Assembly (NCBI RefSeq): GCF_000349325.1
Contig: NC_020504.1
Coordinates: forward strand, 434,001-498,000
Source of the DNA: Streptomyces davaonensis JCM 4913
GTDB taxonomy: Bacteria; Actinomycetota; Actinomycetes; Streptomycetales; Streptomycetaceae
Length of the DNA: 64,000 nt
Reading direction: 5' to 3'
The position numbers were made by a program, and so were the translations under genes. The stretch's first letter is position 1. Each line of letters begins with the position of its first letter. The notes beneath the pieces are model-generated. The model ran no database searches. It was given only the letters and a program-made list of their open reading frames with translations, and had not been told where the DNA came from. Positions 34,686-43,830 of the stretch are shown here, piece by piece.

Positions 34686-36101
34686 GTCCCATGAGGTGGT
34701 GTAGCCGGGCCGCGTTCCGGAACGCGCGGGTGTCTGCCCGGGGCGTACATCCGCTGGGCGTGAGTGCTCCCTGCGCAAGGGCAGGCCATCGCGCAAGTCT
34801 CCTTGGTGAACGGGCAGTTCAACCGGAGGAGCACGCGATGGCCTTGTCCCAGTCTGAGCTGATGCGGCTGCTGGAGTCACTACGTCGGGCCGACGGAGTT
34901 GAAGCAATCAGGGTGGTGTGCGAGCGCATCCTTCAGGAGCTCATCGAGGCCGAGGCCACCGACGTCATCGGCGCCGCCCCGCACGAGCACTCCGACAAGC
35001 GCACGGCCTGGCGCAACGGGCACCGCGAACGCATGCTGACCACGCAGGCCGGCGACCTGGCCCTGAAGATCCCGAAAGTGCGGACCGGCTCGTTCTTCCC
35101 CTCGCTGCTGGAGCGTCGGCGGCGGATCGACCGGGCGTTGTTCGCCGTGGTGATGGAGGCATACGTGCACGGCGTCTCGACCCGGTCGGTCGACGACCTG
35201 GTCAAAGCACTCGGTGCGGACAGTGGGATCTCCAAGTCCGAGGTCTCTAGGATCTGCGGCGAACTGGACGAGGAACTGACGGCGTTCAAGGAACGGCCGC
35301 TGGACCACACCGTCTTCCCCTACGTCTTCCTGGACGCCACCTACTGCAAGGCGCGGGTGAACCACCGGATCGCCTCGCAGGCCGTGGTCATCGCCACCGG
35401 CATTTCCGCCACCGGGCACCGCGAGATCCTCGGCCTGATGGTCGGCGACAGCGAGTCGAAGCCGTTCTGGACCAAGTTCCTGCGCTCACTGCGGGCCCGC
35501 GGCCTGGAGAACGTCCAGCTGGTCATCTCCGACAGCCACAGTGGACTGGTGGCAGCGATCCGCACCGTTTTCCTCGGCGCGGCCTGGCAAAGGTGCCGCG
35601 TTCACTTCGTGCGAGACGTGTTTTCGGTGATCGAGAGGGGCTCGGGAGAGATGGTGGCGGCCACCATCCGCACCATCTTCGCGCAGACCACCGGCGAGCA
35701 GGTCCGCACCCATCTGAACGTGGTCGCCGACATGCTCGGACGACAGTTCCCGCAGGTCAAGAAGATGCTGCTGGACGCCGCAACCGATATCACGGCGTTC
35801 GCGGACTTCCCGCCGACGCACTGGAAGAAGATCTGGTCCACCAACCCGCTGGAGCGGCTGAACCGGGAGATCAAACGACGAGCCGACGTCGTCCAGGTCT
35901 TCCCCAACCCCGCCGCCCTCGACCGGCTCGCCGCCGCAGTCCTGGCCGAACTCCACGACGAGTGGCAAGTCTTCGACCGCCGCTACCTGTCGGAAGCCTC
36001 CATGGCCGAGCTCTTCACCACCAAGCCAACCGAAGCCGATTCACAGATCACCCCACAACCGGAACCGAAACAGCTGCCGTGACTACACCACCCCGCGGGA
36101 C
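34686..36101. mobile_element. IS256-family insertion sequence
   Basis: Imperfect terminal inverted repeats, GTCCCATGAGGTGGTGTAG (34686-34704) against the complement of 36083-36101, share GTCCC and GGTGGTGTAG and bound a 1.4-kb unit with an intact transposase. No obvious 8-9-bp target duplication was seen. Between its right end and the IS701 target site lie 72 bp with nothing recognisable. Confidence 0.75.
34838..36082 (+). CDS. IS256 (Mutator-type) transposase
   Basis: 414 residues from ATG 34838, behind GGAGGAGCACGCG. It is a full-length Mutator transposase: RTGSFFPSLLERRRRIDRAL near the N-terminus, the first Asp in PYVFLDATYCKARV, the second in LVISDSHSGLVAAI, the conserved RCRVHFVRD, and the C-terminal Glu near THWKKIWSTNPLERLNREIKRR. 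The frame is intact and the element is probably competent. Confidence 0.9.
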   Translation: MALSQSELMRLLESLRRADGVEAIRVVCERILQELIEAEATDVIGAAPHEHSDKRTAWRNGHRERMLTTQAGDLALKIPKVRTGSFFPSLLERRRRIDRALFAVVMEAYVHGVSTRSVDDLVKALGADSGISKSEVSRICGELDEELTAFKERPLDHTVFPYVFLDATYCKARVNHRIASQAVVIATGISATGHREILGLMVGDSESKPFWTKFLRSLRARGLENVQLVISDSHSGLVAAIRTVFLGAAWQRCRVHFVRDVFSVIERGSGEMVAATIRTIFAQTTGEQVRTHLNVVADMLGRQFPQVKKMLLDAATDITAFADFPPTHWKKIWSTNPLERLNREIKRRADVVQVFPNPAALDRLAAAVLAELHDEWQVFDRRYLSEASMAELFTTKPTEADSQITPQPEPKQLP

Positions 36102-36177
36102 ATGACCTGCAGTCGCTGCCGAGCCGGATCGGAGTGCTGACGCCTGCGAGGCGGCGGCCGCGTCGTCGAGCGACTAG

Positions 36178-37619
36178 TAGGGCTTGGTCAGGTTCGTATG
36201 GGTGTGGGTATGTCCCGGTGGCAGGTGGGGCAGGCGCCGGCCCAAAGGGCGAGGAGTGTCTGTAGCTCGCGGACGACTTGGTAGAGGCTCAGGCCGGCGC
36301 TGCTTCTTTTGGGGTCCGGGCCAGTCGTTGCAGCGTGCAGAAGGCGTGCGCGACGGAGACGAGGGTGACGTGGTGGTGCCATCCGTTCCAGGTCCGGCCC
36401 TCGAAGTGGGCGAGTCCCAGGGCCTGTTTCATCTCCCGGTAGTCGTGCTCGATGCGCCAGCGGAGTTTGGCGAGGCGGACCAGTGTGGTCAGGGGCATGC
36501 CGGAGGGCAGGTCGGACAGCCAGTACTGCACCGGCTCGCTCTCGCCGGCCGGCCATTCGGCCAGCAGCCAGCACACAGGCAGTTCCGGGCCGTCGACGTG
36601 CTGGCGGACCTCGCGTCCGGCGGGCCGGATCCGCAGCGCCACGAAGCGGGAGTACATCCGCTTGCGGCCGGAGCGGCCGGTGCCGGGCCGGGAGCCCTCC
36701 CGCCACTGCACCGGCCGGGCCGCCTTCCGGCCCGCCGCGATGACCAGCTCCTTCACCGGCCGCGGCTTGTCGGGATACTTCGCCACCGGCGGGCGTCCGG
36801 ACCCGGAGTGCGGTTCGGCCACCGGCACCGCGTCGGCGGGCTGGGCAGACAGCGTGGTGGAGATCCCCACCACGTAGTTCAGGCCGCGTTCCTGCAGTCC
36901 GTTCCGGAACGCGGCGGCGTCACCGTATCCGGCGTCCGCGACGGCCAGCGGCACCTCGATGCCCCAGGAGCGGGTCTCGTCGAGCATATCCAGGGCCAGC
37001 TGCCACTTCTCCACATGCCCGACATCGTCCGGGATACCGCAGGCTGTGCGGCGGGCGACCTTGTCCGCATCGGCCTTCGGCGAGGCGGGATCCCAGCTCT
37101 GGGGCAGGAACAACCGCCAGTTGACCGCCGCCGAGGCGTGGTCGGACGCGAGGTGGAGGGAGACGCCGACCTGGCAATTGGTGACCTTGCCGGCCGTGCC
37201 GGTGTACTGCCGCGACACACACGCCGAGGCAGTCCCGTCCTTGAGGAACCCTGTGTCGTCGAAGACGAAGGCGTCGGGCCCGATCCTCTCCTCCATCCGC
37301 CAGGCGAGCTGGGCCCGGATGTGTGCCGGGTCCCAGGGACTGGTGGTGATGAAGTTGGCCAGTGCCTGCCGGTTCCCGTCCTCACCCAGGCGGGCGGCCA
37401 TCGGCTCGACCGATTTACGCTGCCCGTCGGTCAGCAGCCCCCGCAGATAGACCTGCCCCCACCGTCGCTGATCCCTGCGCGCAAACGGCTCGAACACCTC
37501 CGCCGCGAACGTCTCCAACTCACCACGCACCAACGCAATCTCGTCCGGAGTCACACACTCTCAACGCCACACCGGCCCAGCAGGACACGCAACACCACAA
37601 CCGACCTGACCAAGCCCTA
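36178..37619. mobile_element. IS701-family insertion sequence with CTAG duplication
   Basis: Terminal repeats TAGGGCTTGGTCAGGT (36178-36193) and their complement ending at 37619 bound 1,442 bp. CTAG flanks both sides (36174-36177 and 37620-37623), the 4-bp target duplication typical of IS701. An intact, simple insertion. Confidence 0.9.
36289..37554 (-). CDS. IS701-family transposase
   Basis: 421 residues from GTG 37554. The family pattern is complete: FVFDDTGFLKDG with the first Asp pair, VPLAVADAGYGDAAAFRNGL with the second Asp, and the RIEHDYREMKQALGLAHFEGR segment carrying the Glu. It ends 111 bp inside the left terminal repeat. No frameshift was seen. Confidence 0.9.
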   Translation of the reverse strand: MTPDEIALVRGELETFAAEVFEPFARRDQRRWGQVYLRGLLTDGQRKSVEPMAARLGEDGNRQALANFITTSPWDPAHIRAQLAWRMEERIGPDAFVFDDTGFLKDGTASACVSRQYTGTAGKVTNCQVGVSLHLASDHASAAVNWRLFLPQSWDPASPKADADKVARRTACGIPDDVGHVEKWQLALDMLDETRSWGIEVPLAVADAGYGDAAAFRNGLQERGLNYVVGISTTLSAQPADAVPVAEPHSGSGRPPVAKYPDKPRPVKELVIAAGRKAARPVQWREGSRPGTGRSGRKRMYSRFVALRIRPAGREVRQHVDGPELPVCWLLAEWPAGESEPVQYWLSDLPSGMPLTTLVRLAKLRWRIEHDYREMKQALGLAHFEGRTWNGWHHHVTLVSVAHAFCTLQRLARTPKEAAPA

Positions 37620-37739
37620 CTAGTGGATACGGGCGAGGTGTTCATGGGGCAGGACCGCCTTGCCCCAGTCGCCGGCGCCCGAGGACGCGGACAGCACGAG
37701 CGTAGGGCCGACGGCTTGGTCGGGGCCGGTGCGCCTCGG

Positions 37740-37940
37740 TGAGGGGTACGCCGAGGTTGCCCCAGGCGGTGATCTCTCCTCACCGGTCCCGACGAGGCGC
37801 CGCACACCGGACAGGCCTGGGTGCCCTGCGCGGTCCGCACCCGCACCACGAGCGCCGCTCGCCCTCATCGGCCACCTCCTCCACAGCCAGCGGGGAAAGA
37901 CCAGAACACACCGTCTGCACAAGCTCGTTGAACATCCTTC
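37740..37940 (-). pseudogene. ISL3-family transposase N-terminal relic
   Basis: On the minus strand, VFPRW is followed in another frame by LAVEEVADEGE and then VRVRTAQGTQACPVCGASSG. Together these resemble the zinc-binding start of ISL3 transposases (hydrophobic start, R-V-R-A, C-P-x-C). It is frameshifted and lacks the catalytic part. The rest of 37,624-38,225 shows no gene I can support. Confidence 0.4.
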
Positions 37941-38225
37941 GGGCAAGAGCCACCAAGCTTCACGACTCCCATCCACCACCGATGCGAGACAGGGCCGAAG
38001 GTGCTCGGCTGGCCAGGCCCCGGTGCGGACGACGGCGCCCACTGTCCTCGATCGAGTTCGCTCGACTCAGATTCGAACAGGCCTCCAACCCATGCGCCCG
38101 GGCGTCGTTGAGCGAGCTAGAGCCGGCCTGTTGCGAGAGTGGGAGCCGGTGCATTGCGGGGTCCGCGCAGGCGGGACCGCGCGCCGAGCGGGCCGGACGG
38201 GCATCCGGCGATAGGTTCCGGTGCC

Positions 38226-38627
38226 ATGGCGGAACCTATTTACTACGTTGACCGCTCGTACATCCGCGAGGGCAAAATCGCGGAGGTCAAGAACGGGATG
38301 CGCGACCTTGCCACGTTCGTCGAGGCGCGCGAGCCTCAACTGATCGCCTACCACTTCTACATCGATGACTCCGAGTCCACGATGACCGTGGTAGCCGTCC
38401 ATCCTGATTCGGCGTCGATGGAGTTCCACATGGAGCTCGGCGGACCGAAGTTCCGCGAATTCGGTGCACTCATCCGCATGAGATCAATCGACGTGTACGG
38501 CCAGCCGAGCCCGGTGGTCGTGGACCAGCTCCAACAGAAGGCCGAAATGCTTGGCGGAGGCACCGTCACCTTCCACACCCTGGAGGCGGGATTCAGCCGG
38601 CTGCATCCGCCCCAGAACACCGGCTAA
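38226..38627 (+). CDS. small alpha/beta-barrel (ABM-like) protein
   Basis: 133 residues from ATG 38226, with only a weak ribosome site (ATAGG about 9 nt upstream). The start YYVDRSYIREGKIAEVKNGM, then YHFYIDDSESTMTVVAVH and FHMELGG, matches dimeric ferredoxin-fold proteins of the antibiotic-biosynthesis-monooxygenase type. There is no signal peptide. The function is unknown, perhaps a quinol or aromatic oxidation or a binding role. An IS5-type relic begins at the base after its stop codon. Confidence 0.65.
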   Translation: MAEPIYYVDRSYIREGKIAEVKNGMRDLATFVEAREPQLIAYHFYIDDSESTMTVVAVHPDSASMEFHMELGGPKFREFGALIRMRSIDVYGQPSPVVVDQLQQKAEMLGGGTVTFHTLEAGFSRLHPPQNTG

Positions 38628-38682
38628 GGGTCTATTGCGAAAGTGGATCTTGGTCGTGAATGATCACTTTTCGCGGAACGTG

Positions 38683-38938
38683 GTGATCCGACAAACGACC
38701 AGTGGGCCCGGCTTGAGCCGTTGCTGCCGCAGGGCATCAAGTCGGGCCGTCCGCCGGAATGGACTCGGCGCCAGTTGGTAGACGGCATACGGTGGCGGCC
38801 CCGGACCGGTTCCGCGTTGCGTGACGTGCCGGAACGGTAAGGGCCGTGGGACCGGGCCTATGACCTGTCCCAGCGCCCGGCAGCGGAACGGGACGTGGGC
38901 CCGGATCGTCACCCAGCTCCAGGCGGAGGCAGATGCGA
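38683..38938 (+). pseudogene. IS5-family transposase N-terminal fragment
   Basis: Pieces in successive frames read DQWARLEPLLPQGIKSGRPP, RRQLVDGI and then NGTWARIVTQLQAEADA, the order of an IS5 transposase start (helix-turn-helix plus the W-x-R-I-x-x-x-L-Q segment). At least one frameshift and an in-frame stop (near 38,838) are present, and the catalytic part is missing. Confidence 0.65.
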
Positions 38939-39134
38939 TTCAGCGCTCTACACCATCGTCATCGCCCGCCTGCGCTGGGACACCCGCACCCACTCCTACG
39001 TGGGGCAACGGGTCACCGAGGGCAAGACACGACGCGAAGCCATTCGATGCCTCAAACGTTACGTCGCCCGCGAGATCCATCAGGCCCTCCTCACATCCAG
39101 AAGGCGATCTGTGGCACCAATCCCCGCTCGTTGA
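38938..39134 (+). pseudogene. IS110-family transposase C-terminal fragment
   Basis: From about 38,938 the frame reads ALYTIVIARLRWDTRTHSYV and then EAIRCLKRYVAREIHQAL. This is the typical end of IS110 transposases, followed by a stop at 39,132-39,134. It is joined without a gap to the IS5 fragment, so it is the scar of an insertion and deletion. Confidence 0.65.
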
Positions 39135-39304
39135 CATCCCGCCGTCCGCTACGAGGCGACCGTGCTGGTCGCAGTCCTCAGCGAGTGGCTGTGACCGGCA
39201 CTTTCACAACAGGCCCTGGGTCGCTCCTGTTTGGTTCGCCCATCGAGTTGGGCCCTGGCTGGCTTCTGTAGCCTGCCGTCAGCTGTGTATCGGGGGGGGC
39301 TGAC

Positions 39305-39721
39305 GTGGAGAACATCCTGTCCGTGGCCATCGGGGCTTGTCTCGGCCTCATAGGGGCTGTGTTCGGGTCCTGGTTCACTGCGCGCCGGCAGGACCGCATG
39401 TGGCTGCGCGAACAGAAGCTGAAAGCCGGGATCGGCTTCAACACCGCCGTGGTCCAGCTTGTCGACTACCTTCGGGAAACACAGCTCAGTGACGACGGCG
39501 CCGGGGCCAACGAGTTGGCGGGCCGGATGCAGGAAGCCCGGTCCGCCCTCTACCTACTGTGCGCCGACGACACCGTCGATCTCGCCGACGCTCTCGCGCG
39601 TCGGGTCTGGAGTTCCCAGCCCAGTGAGGGCAGGGACGATCGCAGGGCCGAGCACAGGGAGACGGAGGATCTCCTACGCCGCTTCACCCATCAGCTCCGG
39701 CAAGAGATCGCCAGGACGTAG
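39305..39721 (+). CDS. small membrane-anchored protein with coiled cytoplasmic part
   Basis: 138 residues from GTG 39305 (G-rich stretch upstream). A single N-terminal helix (ILSVAIGACLGLIGAVFGSWF) is followed by a charged helical region (ARRQDRMWLREQKLKAG, then a long amphipathic helix to the end). It is probably a signal-anchor protein with its C-terminus in the cytoplasm. The function is unknown; similar short Gly-rich-helix proteins are common in actinobacteria. Confidence 0.55.
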   Translation: MENILSVAIGACLGLIGAVFGSWFTARRQDRMWLREQKLKAGIGFNTAVVQLVDYLRETQLSDDGAGANELAGRMQEARSALYLLCADDTVDLADALARRVWSSQPSEGRDDRRAEHRETEDLLRRFTHQLRQEIART

Positions 39722-39839
39722 TCCCAGTTGGTTCTCCGGTGGGACGATCGGTGCATGCATCGCGGTTTGAGCCGATGCAGGCCGAGGACATGACGCTGTC
39801 CCCGAGCGCCCTGCGGGAGGAACCGACGCAGTCCTGAAC

Positions 39840-40130
39840 GGCCAAACAGCCCAGCCAGGGTGACGTGATCGGGTCCACCGAAGCGGCGCAACGCATACCC
39901 GATGACTGCGCCTTGTGGGCTGTGCACCAGGGCAGTCGGCCAGGCGAGTTCTGGCGGGGACGACGTGTGTGGGGCGGCTGCCGAGCGGTGACATCGCCAC
40001 CATTCGCCGCTGCTTGCGTTCTTGCCGAGGACTGGGTGGATCGCGGTAGATCTTGACGCAGTAGTCCGCGCCGCGGCCCTCGATCGAGTAGAGGTCTGCA
40101 TGGCCGACCACCATTGATGCTTCCTCAGCG
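39840..40130 (-). pseudogene. degraded protein-kinase-like fragment
   Basis: Two minus-strand frames together resemble the start of a bacterial kinase-like domain. One gives ADLYSIEGRGADYCVKIYRD, which could hold the ATP-binding Lys (V-K-I-Y). The other gives ELAWPTALVHSPQGAVIGYA and then LRRF. They are offset by a frameshift and no catalytic loop follows. The comparison is from memory and weak. Confidence 0.35.
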
Positions 40131-40626
40131 CGAGGTACCTGCGCACCATCTGATGCCCACCCCCTGCGGCCGACAGCTGGTCGTTCACGGGATCCTGCCC
40201 GTCCCAGCGCAGTGAGCCGGGCCCGACGCCCCTGAGTTCCTTCCAACGCGACAAGCTCTCCCCCACCCGCATTTCGGGATCGCCGCCCCTGGCCCTGCCC
40301 CGAGACGGGCCACCGCCCGCCGTGGCCGTCCCGCCACCGTGACTCATTCGGTCGCGTTTCAGCAGGTCAGCGGATGGGGCGTCCCGGGACGATGTCACTT
40401 TCGCCTCAGCTGTGGCCGGGCTCATCACCGAACCCGCAGTCTCGATGCGGAGCCGGCCGGGTGCGGTCGGCTCCGCCTGGCGCCCTTCAGTGCCACACGT
40501 CCTGCCGACTCGGCGCCGCAAGTGTTGTCGATGGTGGGCGTGTTCACGGCAGGTGCGGGGCCTGGGCCAACAGCACCGAGAGAGCTACCGCACGCCGGCA
40601 CACCGCTCGTTGAGAGAGGAACCCCA
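40131..40626. other. about 500-bp gap upstream of the amidase gene
   Basis: No supported gene. The amidase frame is open through much of it, but that part has no plausible start or conserved sequence. It should contain the amidase promoter. Confidence 0.35.
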
Positions 40627-41418
40627 TTGGTCACGATCCGGCCCAGACGAGACTGGCTTGAGAAAGCGCAGAGCTTCGAGGTCCTCTCGTCCATGGCCTA
40701 CAACTACTCCGTTGACCATGGCGTCAGTTACGCCGTGGCTTTGGAGGCGGTGATCGCCCGATTGAGCGTCACCCGGAACCTGACGGGCGGGGAGTGGACG
40801 CCCTGGAAGGGCGGGGTGTTCATCCACTATGTCGGCTCCGGCCAGATCAACCCGTCCAGTTGCTCGGACTGCCAGTACGAGATCGCCGAGATCTGGACGA
40901 AGCACTACCTCGGGGAGTTCGGCGATCTGGCCTACAACTTCGTGGTCTGCCAGCACGGCAACATCTACAAGGGGCAGGGCTTCCAGCGGGGCGAGGCCAA
41001 CGGCGGTTACGGCGCGGGCCTGGACCCGGCCGACCCGACTCTGAAGGCACAGCACATCCGGGTGCCCACGTATGGGCAGGTTGGCCGTAATGCCGCGTTC
41101 TACTCGATTCTCGGCCTGGTCAGGGGCGGCGACGCACCCAGTTCGGCGCTGCGCGCCTCGATCAAGGACCTCATCCGGTATCTGCGCACCTACGACGACC
41201 CGAATCTGCGGGCCGGCAACCTCCTCTACCCGCACCAGCATGGCGACAAAACGGACTGCCCCGGACCGCTGCTGCCGTACACCAAGGACGGGTCGCTGGA
41301 GCGCACCCGAGCCCGCGTCATTGCCCGCCATGGCCCGGATGCGGTTCGTCTGCCGAGCCGGGCAACGGCCTACCGGATTCTGGAGGATCTGGAACGGGGT
41401 GCAGTTCCTTTGGAGTGA
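40627..41418 (+). CDS. PGRP-type N-acetylmuramoyl-L-alanine amidase
   Basis: 263 residues from TTG 40627, with GAGAGGA 7-13 nt upstream. The fold is that of peptidoglycan-recognition proteins: FIHYVGSG provides the first His, IAEIWTKHYLGEFGDLAYNF and the downstream GNIYKGQGFQRGEANGGYGAG form the core, and YPHQHGDKTDCPG provides the second His and the Cys of a zinc site. It would cleave the amide between muramic acid and the stem peptide. There is no signal peptide, which fits a phage-derived or injected enzyme. It converges on the beta-helix gene, 44 bp away. Confidence 0.8.
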   Translation: MVTIRPRRDWLEKAQSFEVLSSMAYNYSVDHGVSYAVALEAVIARLSVTRNLTGGEWTPWKGGVFIHYVGSGQINPSSCSDCQYEIAEIWTKHYLGEFGDLAYNFVVCQHGNIYKGQGFQRGEANGGYGAGLDPADPTLKAQHIRVPTYGQVGRNAAFYSILGLVRGGDAPSSALRASIKDLIRYLRTYDDPNLRAGNLLYPHQHGDKTDCPGPLLPYTKDGSLERTRARVIARHGPDAVRLPSRATAYRILEDLERGAVPLE

Positions 41419-41462
41419 AGGGTTGATGCCCGTTCCCCGAGGCAGTGCCTTGTGGAACAGAG

Positions 41463-42971
41463 CTACTGGTTGGCGTTGTAGACGACCCAGTTCCTGGACG
41501 ACCTGTCGAGGATGCACACGAAGAGGCCGGGCTTCGTGAAGCCGGAGAACTCAACCGATTGACCCAATGGTCTGTTGTTCACGGTGAATCCGGGATCGGG
41601 TTGGAACTTCCAGGTGCCCGTTGGTGCTCGGCCCGGGGGCTGCGTTTTGGGGCTGAAGGCATGGATCATCATACTCTGCAGCCCGAACTTGTCGGCCGCG
41701 CCAGGCGTCGCCTGCAGACTGACGGTCTTGTTGTCGTACTCGCCGGTGAGCACCACTGAGGGAACCGGCATCAGGCCCACCTCATTGAAGACGTTGCCTC
41801 CATGCCCGCCGGGGCCGTAGATGTGACCGCTGATGTTGGCGGTGATCGGCAGCCTGAACAATGCCTGCCCTTTGCCTTCGTTCCAAATGAGGCGATGCCA
41901 GGTGTTCAAGTCGAGGGAGGGGCCAGTCGAGCTGATGTTGAATTCGAAGCTGCCGCTGTCGGCGCTCGTCGTGACCAGGACCTGGATGGGTATGCCCTCC
42001 TCGGTGTACAGGACATCGATGTTTCCGCCGAGACAGGGGAGATTCGGGGGCCTACCGATCACGGCGTTCGCATACCCAGATAGCATTGAGCAGACTCCGT
42101 AACTTCCCGGGTAGGTGGCCATGGTCTTGAGCGCGACGGCAACTCGGACGCAATAAACCTGGTCAAATCGCCACCCGCTGGTAACCTCGACGAGCCCGCC
42201 TCCGATGATCCACTCGACCGTTTGCCCAGCCAGAGGCGGATTGTTCGTGACCCACGGATAGACCTTCACCTTCTTCGCGGTCGAATCGACCGCCATCACA
42301 GCGTGGATGTTCCCACCGATCAGCGCAAAGTCCTCCGCGTTCAAGGCGCCCGGTACCTGGTCGAAGGTGAGCTCTGCACGCTGGTTCGCGCTGTTCTTCT
42401 GCGTCGCCTCGTCGAGATTGACGGCGGCTGTGATCATCGAGGTGACCTTGTGGCTCGCGTCGTGCCCGCTCACGCCGCAGTCGTGGCATTTGAGGATGGA
42501 GACGACGCCGTTGGCAGCCGGGGCCGCATGCCGGAAGCCGTCGCGTATGGCGTGTTGGCAGCTGACCATGTCGAAGCGGGGGCTCGAACAGCCCTCGCCG
42601 ATGACGATGGCCTCGCTGTTGGCCCGGTCCTGCCATCGAGATCCATCCGACAAAGGCGGCCCACCCAACTTGCGGCCTCCCCGCACCTCCAAGTGGCCAG
42701 TGAAGTTGGTGTTTGTCGAGTTCTTGATCGTTACCACCGGGCCAGTGAACCCTCCGAAGGCTGTAATGCGGCACCAGCCGCATCGGTAGGCCTTTGTTTT
42801 AGCCGGTCCCTCGGCGCCGCCGATGACGATGGGCCTCTTCGTGTACCAGTCGCCCGAGATGTCGGCGTCGTCGACTCGGTGGGTGGCGCAGTGCGTGAAG
42901 AACTTGTTCAGGGCAGGGCCGCTGTCGAAGGTGTCGTCACCGCTGACAGCGCCGAACTCCTCTGGCCGCAT
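41463..42971 (-). CDS. beta-helix protein resembling phage tailspikes
   Basis: 502 residues from ATG 42971. The opening MRPEEFGAVSGDDTFDSGPALNKFF is the classic head of phage tailspike and pectate-lyase-like beta-helices (P-x-x-F-G-A-x-x-D-x-x-x-D-x-x-A). Repeated short strands with Gly/Asn turns (FTGPVVTIKNSTNTNFTGHL) fill the middle, followed by a beta-sandwich-like C-terminus. There is no signal peptide. Such proteins bind or cut cell-surface sugars at the tip of phage tails or injection machines, but no tail genes are nearby. It could also be a stand-alone polysaccharide lyase. Confidence 0.7.
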   Translation of the reverse strand: MRPEEFGAVSGDDTFDSGPALNKFFTHCATHRVDDADISGDWYTKRPIVIGGAEGPAKTKAYRCGWCRITAFGGFTGPVVTIKNSTNTNFTGHLEVRGGRKLGGPPLSDGSRWQDRANSEAIVIGEGCSSPRFDMVSCQHAIRDGFRHAAPAANGVVSILKCHDCGVSGHDASHKVTSMITAAVNLDEATQKNSANQRAELTFDQVPGALNAEDFALIGGNIHAVMAVDSTAKKVKVYPWVTNNPPLAGQTVEWIIGGGLVEVTSGWRFDQVYCVRVAVALKTMATYPGSYGVCSMLSGYANAVIGRPPNLPCLGGNIDVLYTEEGIPIQVLVTTSADSGSFEFNISSTGPSLDLNTWHRLIWNEGKGQALFRLPITANISGHIYGPGGHGGNVFNEVGLMPVPSVVLTGEYDNKTVSLQATPGAADKFGLQSMMIHAFSPKTQPPGRAPTGTWKFQPDPGFTVNNRPLGQSVEFSGFTKPGLFVCILDRSSRNWVVYNANQ

Positions 42972-43019
42972 CGACGTCCTCCGCCTCGTATTCCGTCACC
43001 GCCTGTACCCCTAGCCTCG

Positions 43020-43600
43020 ATCATTCCCGCGCGCACGCCAGCCTGAGGGGGCCGACTGGAGTGTCCGGTTTCTGAAGATTCGCCCTGAGAGGTGATCGCT
43101 GCTGCTCAGGTCGGCGTGTCGCGTGTCGTCGTAGTTCGGCTGGTCGGGTGCGGGGTAGAGCCGTTCGTGTTCGCGGGCGGCGTGGTGGCGCCAGTACGGG
43201 TCGAGGTCGCCGTTGGAGACGACAGCACGCAGTCGCAGCACGGCTTCCGCTCCGTGGAGTCCCCAGCGGGCGCCGGTGATGTCGAGGCGGTCGGCGATCA
43301 GGTGGCGACAGGCGCCCTCGACCGCGCCGGTGGCGATCGGCCAGCCGTCTTTCAGCGCCGTGTCGTAGCGGAGCTGGTCGAGGTGGCTGGTCAGGTAGCG
43401 GTGGCAGGCGTCAACGGCGTCGCGCCGGGCTGCCAACAGATGTTCGCGGTCCGCTTGGGCGGCTATCTCGGTGGCGGTGCGGGCCGCGTGACCTGCGAGA
43501 ATTGCAGTCAGGTGCTCGGCTGCCCAGGTCTCAGCCTCGGTCGTGCCGGGTTTGTGGAAGGCATGGGCAGCGGCCCAGCAGCCGTGAGAGTCTCTCCCGC
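43020..43600 (-). pseudogene. ISKra4-family transposase C-terminal fragment
   Basis: From about 43,600 leftwards the frame reads AHAFHKPGTTEAETWAAEHL and then DGWPIATGAVEGACRHLIAD and LDITGARWGLHGAEAVLRLR. This is the well-conserved end of ISKra4 transposases, ending with the REHERLYP segment. About 160 residues remain, and no catalytic N-terminal half. Its upstream edge abuts the coiled-coil fragment at about 43,600. Confidence 0.75.
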
Positions 43601-43830
43601 TCAGCCCCGAGCCGCTCTGTCATATCAGCCAGCTGCAACTCGACGAGTTGTTCCACCCGCCCCCGGGCCTCGGCCTCCTCGGCCTCGATCGCCTCGAACA
43701 ACGAACCCAACGACACGACCTCCCCCCTCAGGGAGAAGACATGCCTACCCAAAAGCCAATCAACATTTTCCCAGGTCAGCCCATCCTTCGAGACGAGCCG
43801 CATCCGCCCCGGATGCGGGCCTCTCGTCAA
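43600..43830 (-). pseudogene. coiled-coil protein fragment after the caspase-like gene
   Basis: A TTG at 43830 overlaps the stop of the caspase-like gene (TTGA), or ATG 43803 may be used. The text LLGRHVFSLRGEVVSLGSLF and then a long Glu-rich coiled coil (RVEQLVELQLADMTERLGAE) run to about 43,600, where ISKra4 material begins. It looks like the first about 75 residues of a small actinobacterial coiled-coil protein. Whether it belonged to the operon is unclear. Confidence 0.4.

Larger units (their letters stand above)
38628..39216. mobile_element. decayed IS5-type element with IS110 material inside
   Basis: Terminal repeats GGGTCTATTGCGAAAGTG (38628-38645) and the complement of 39199-39216 match at 15 of 18 positions, bounding only 589 bp. 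Inside, an IS5-type transposase N-terminus is joined to an IS110 transposase C-terminus (next two entries). The element cannot move itself. It starts directly after the TAA of the preceding gene. Confidence 0.65.

Noticed and set aside
36102..36173. Possibility that IS256 and IS701 form a composite transposon
   Set aside because: The elements belong to different families with unrelated ends, and IS701 has its own CTAG duplication, so it inserted independently.
36184..37623. 479-codon plus-strand frame spanning the IS701 element
   Set aside because: It spans nearly the whole element, including a terminal repeat, and is antisense to a complete IS701 transposase.
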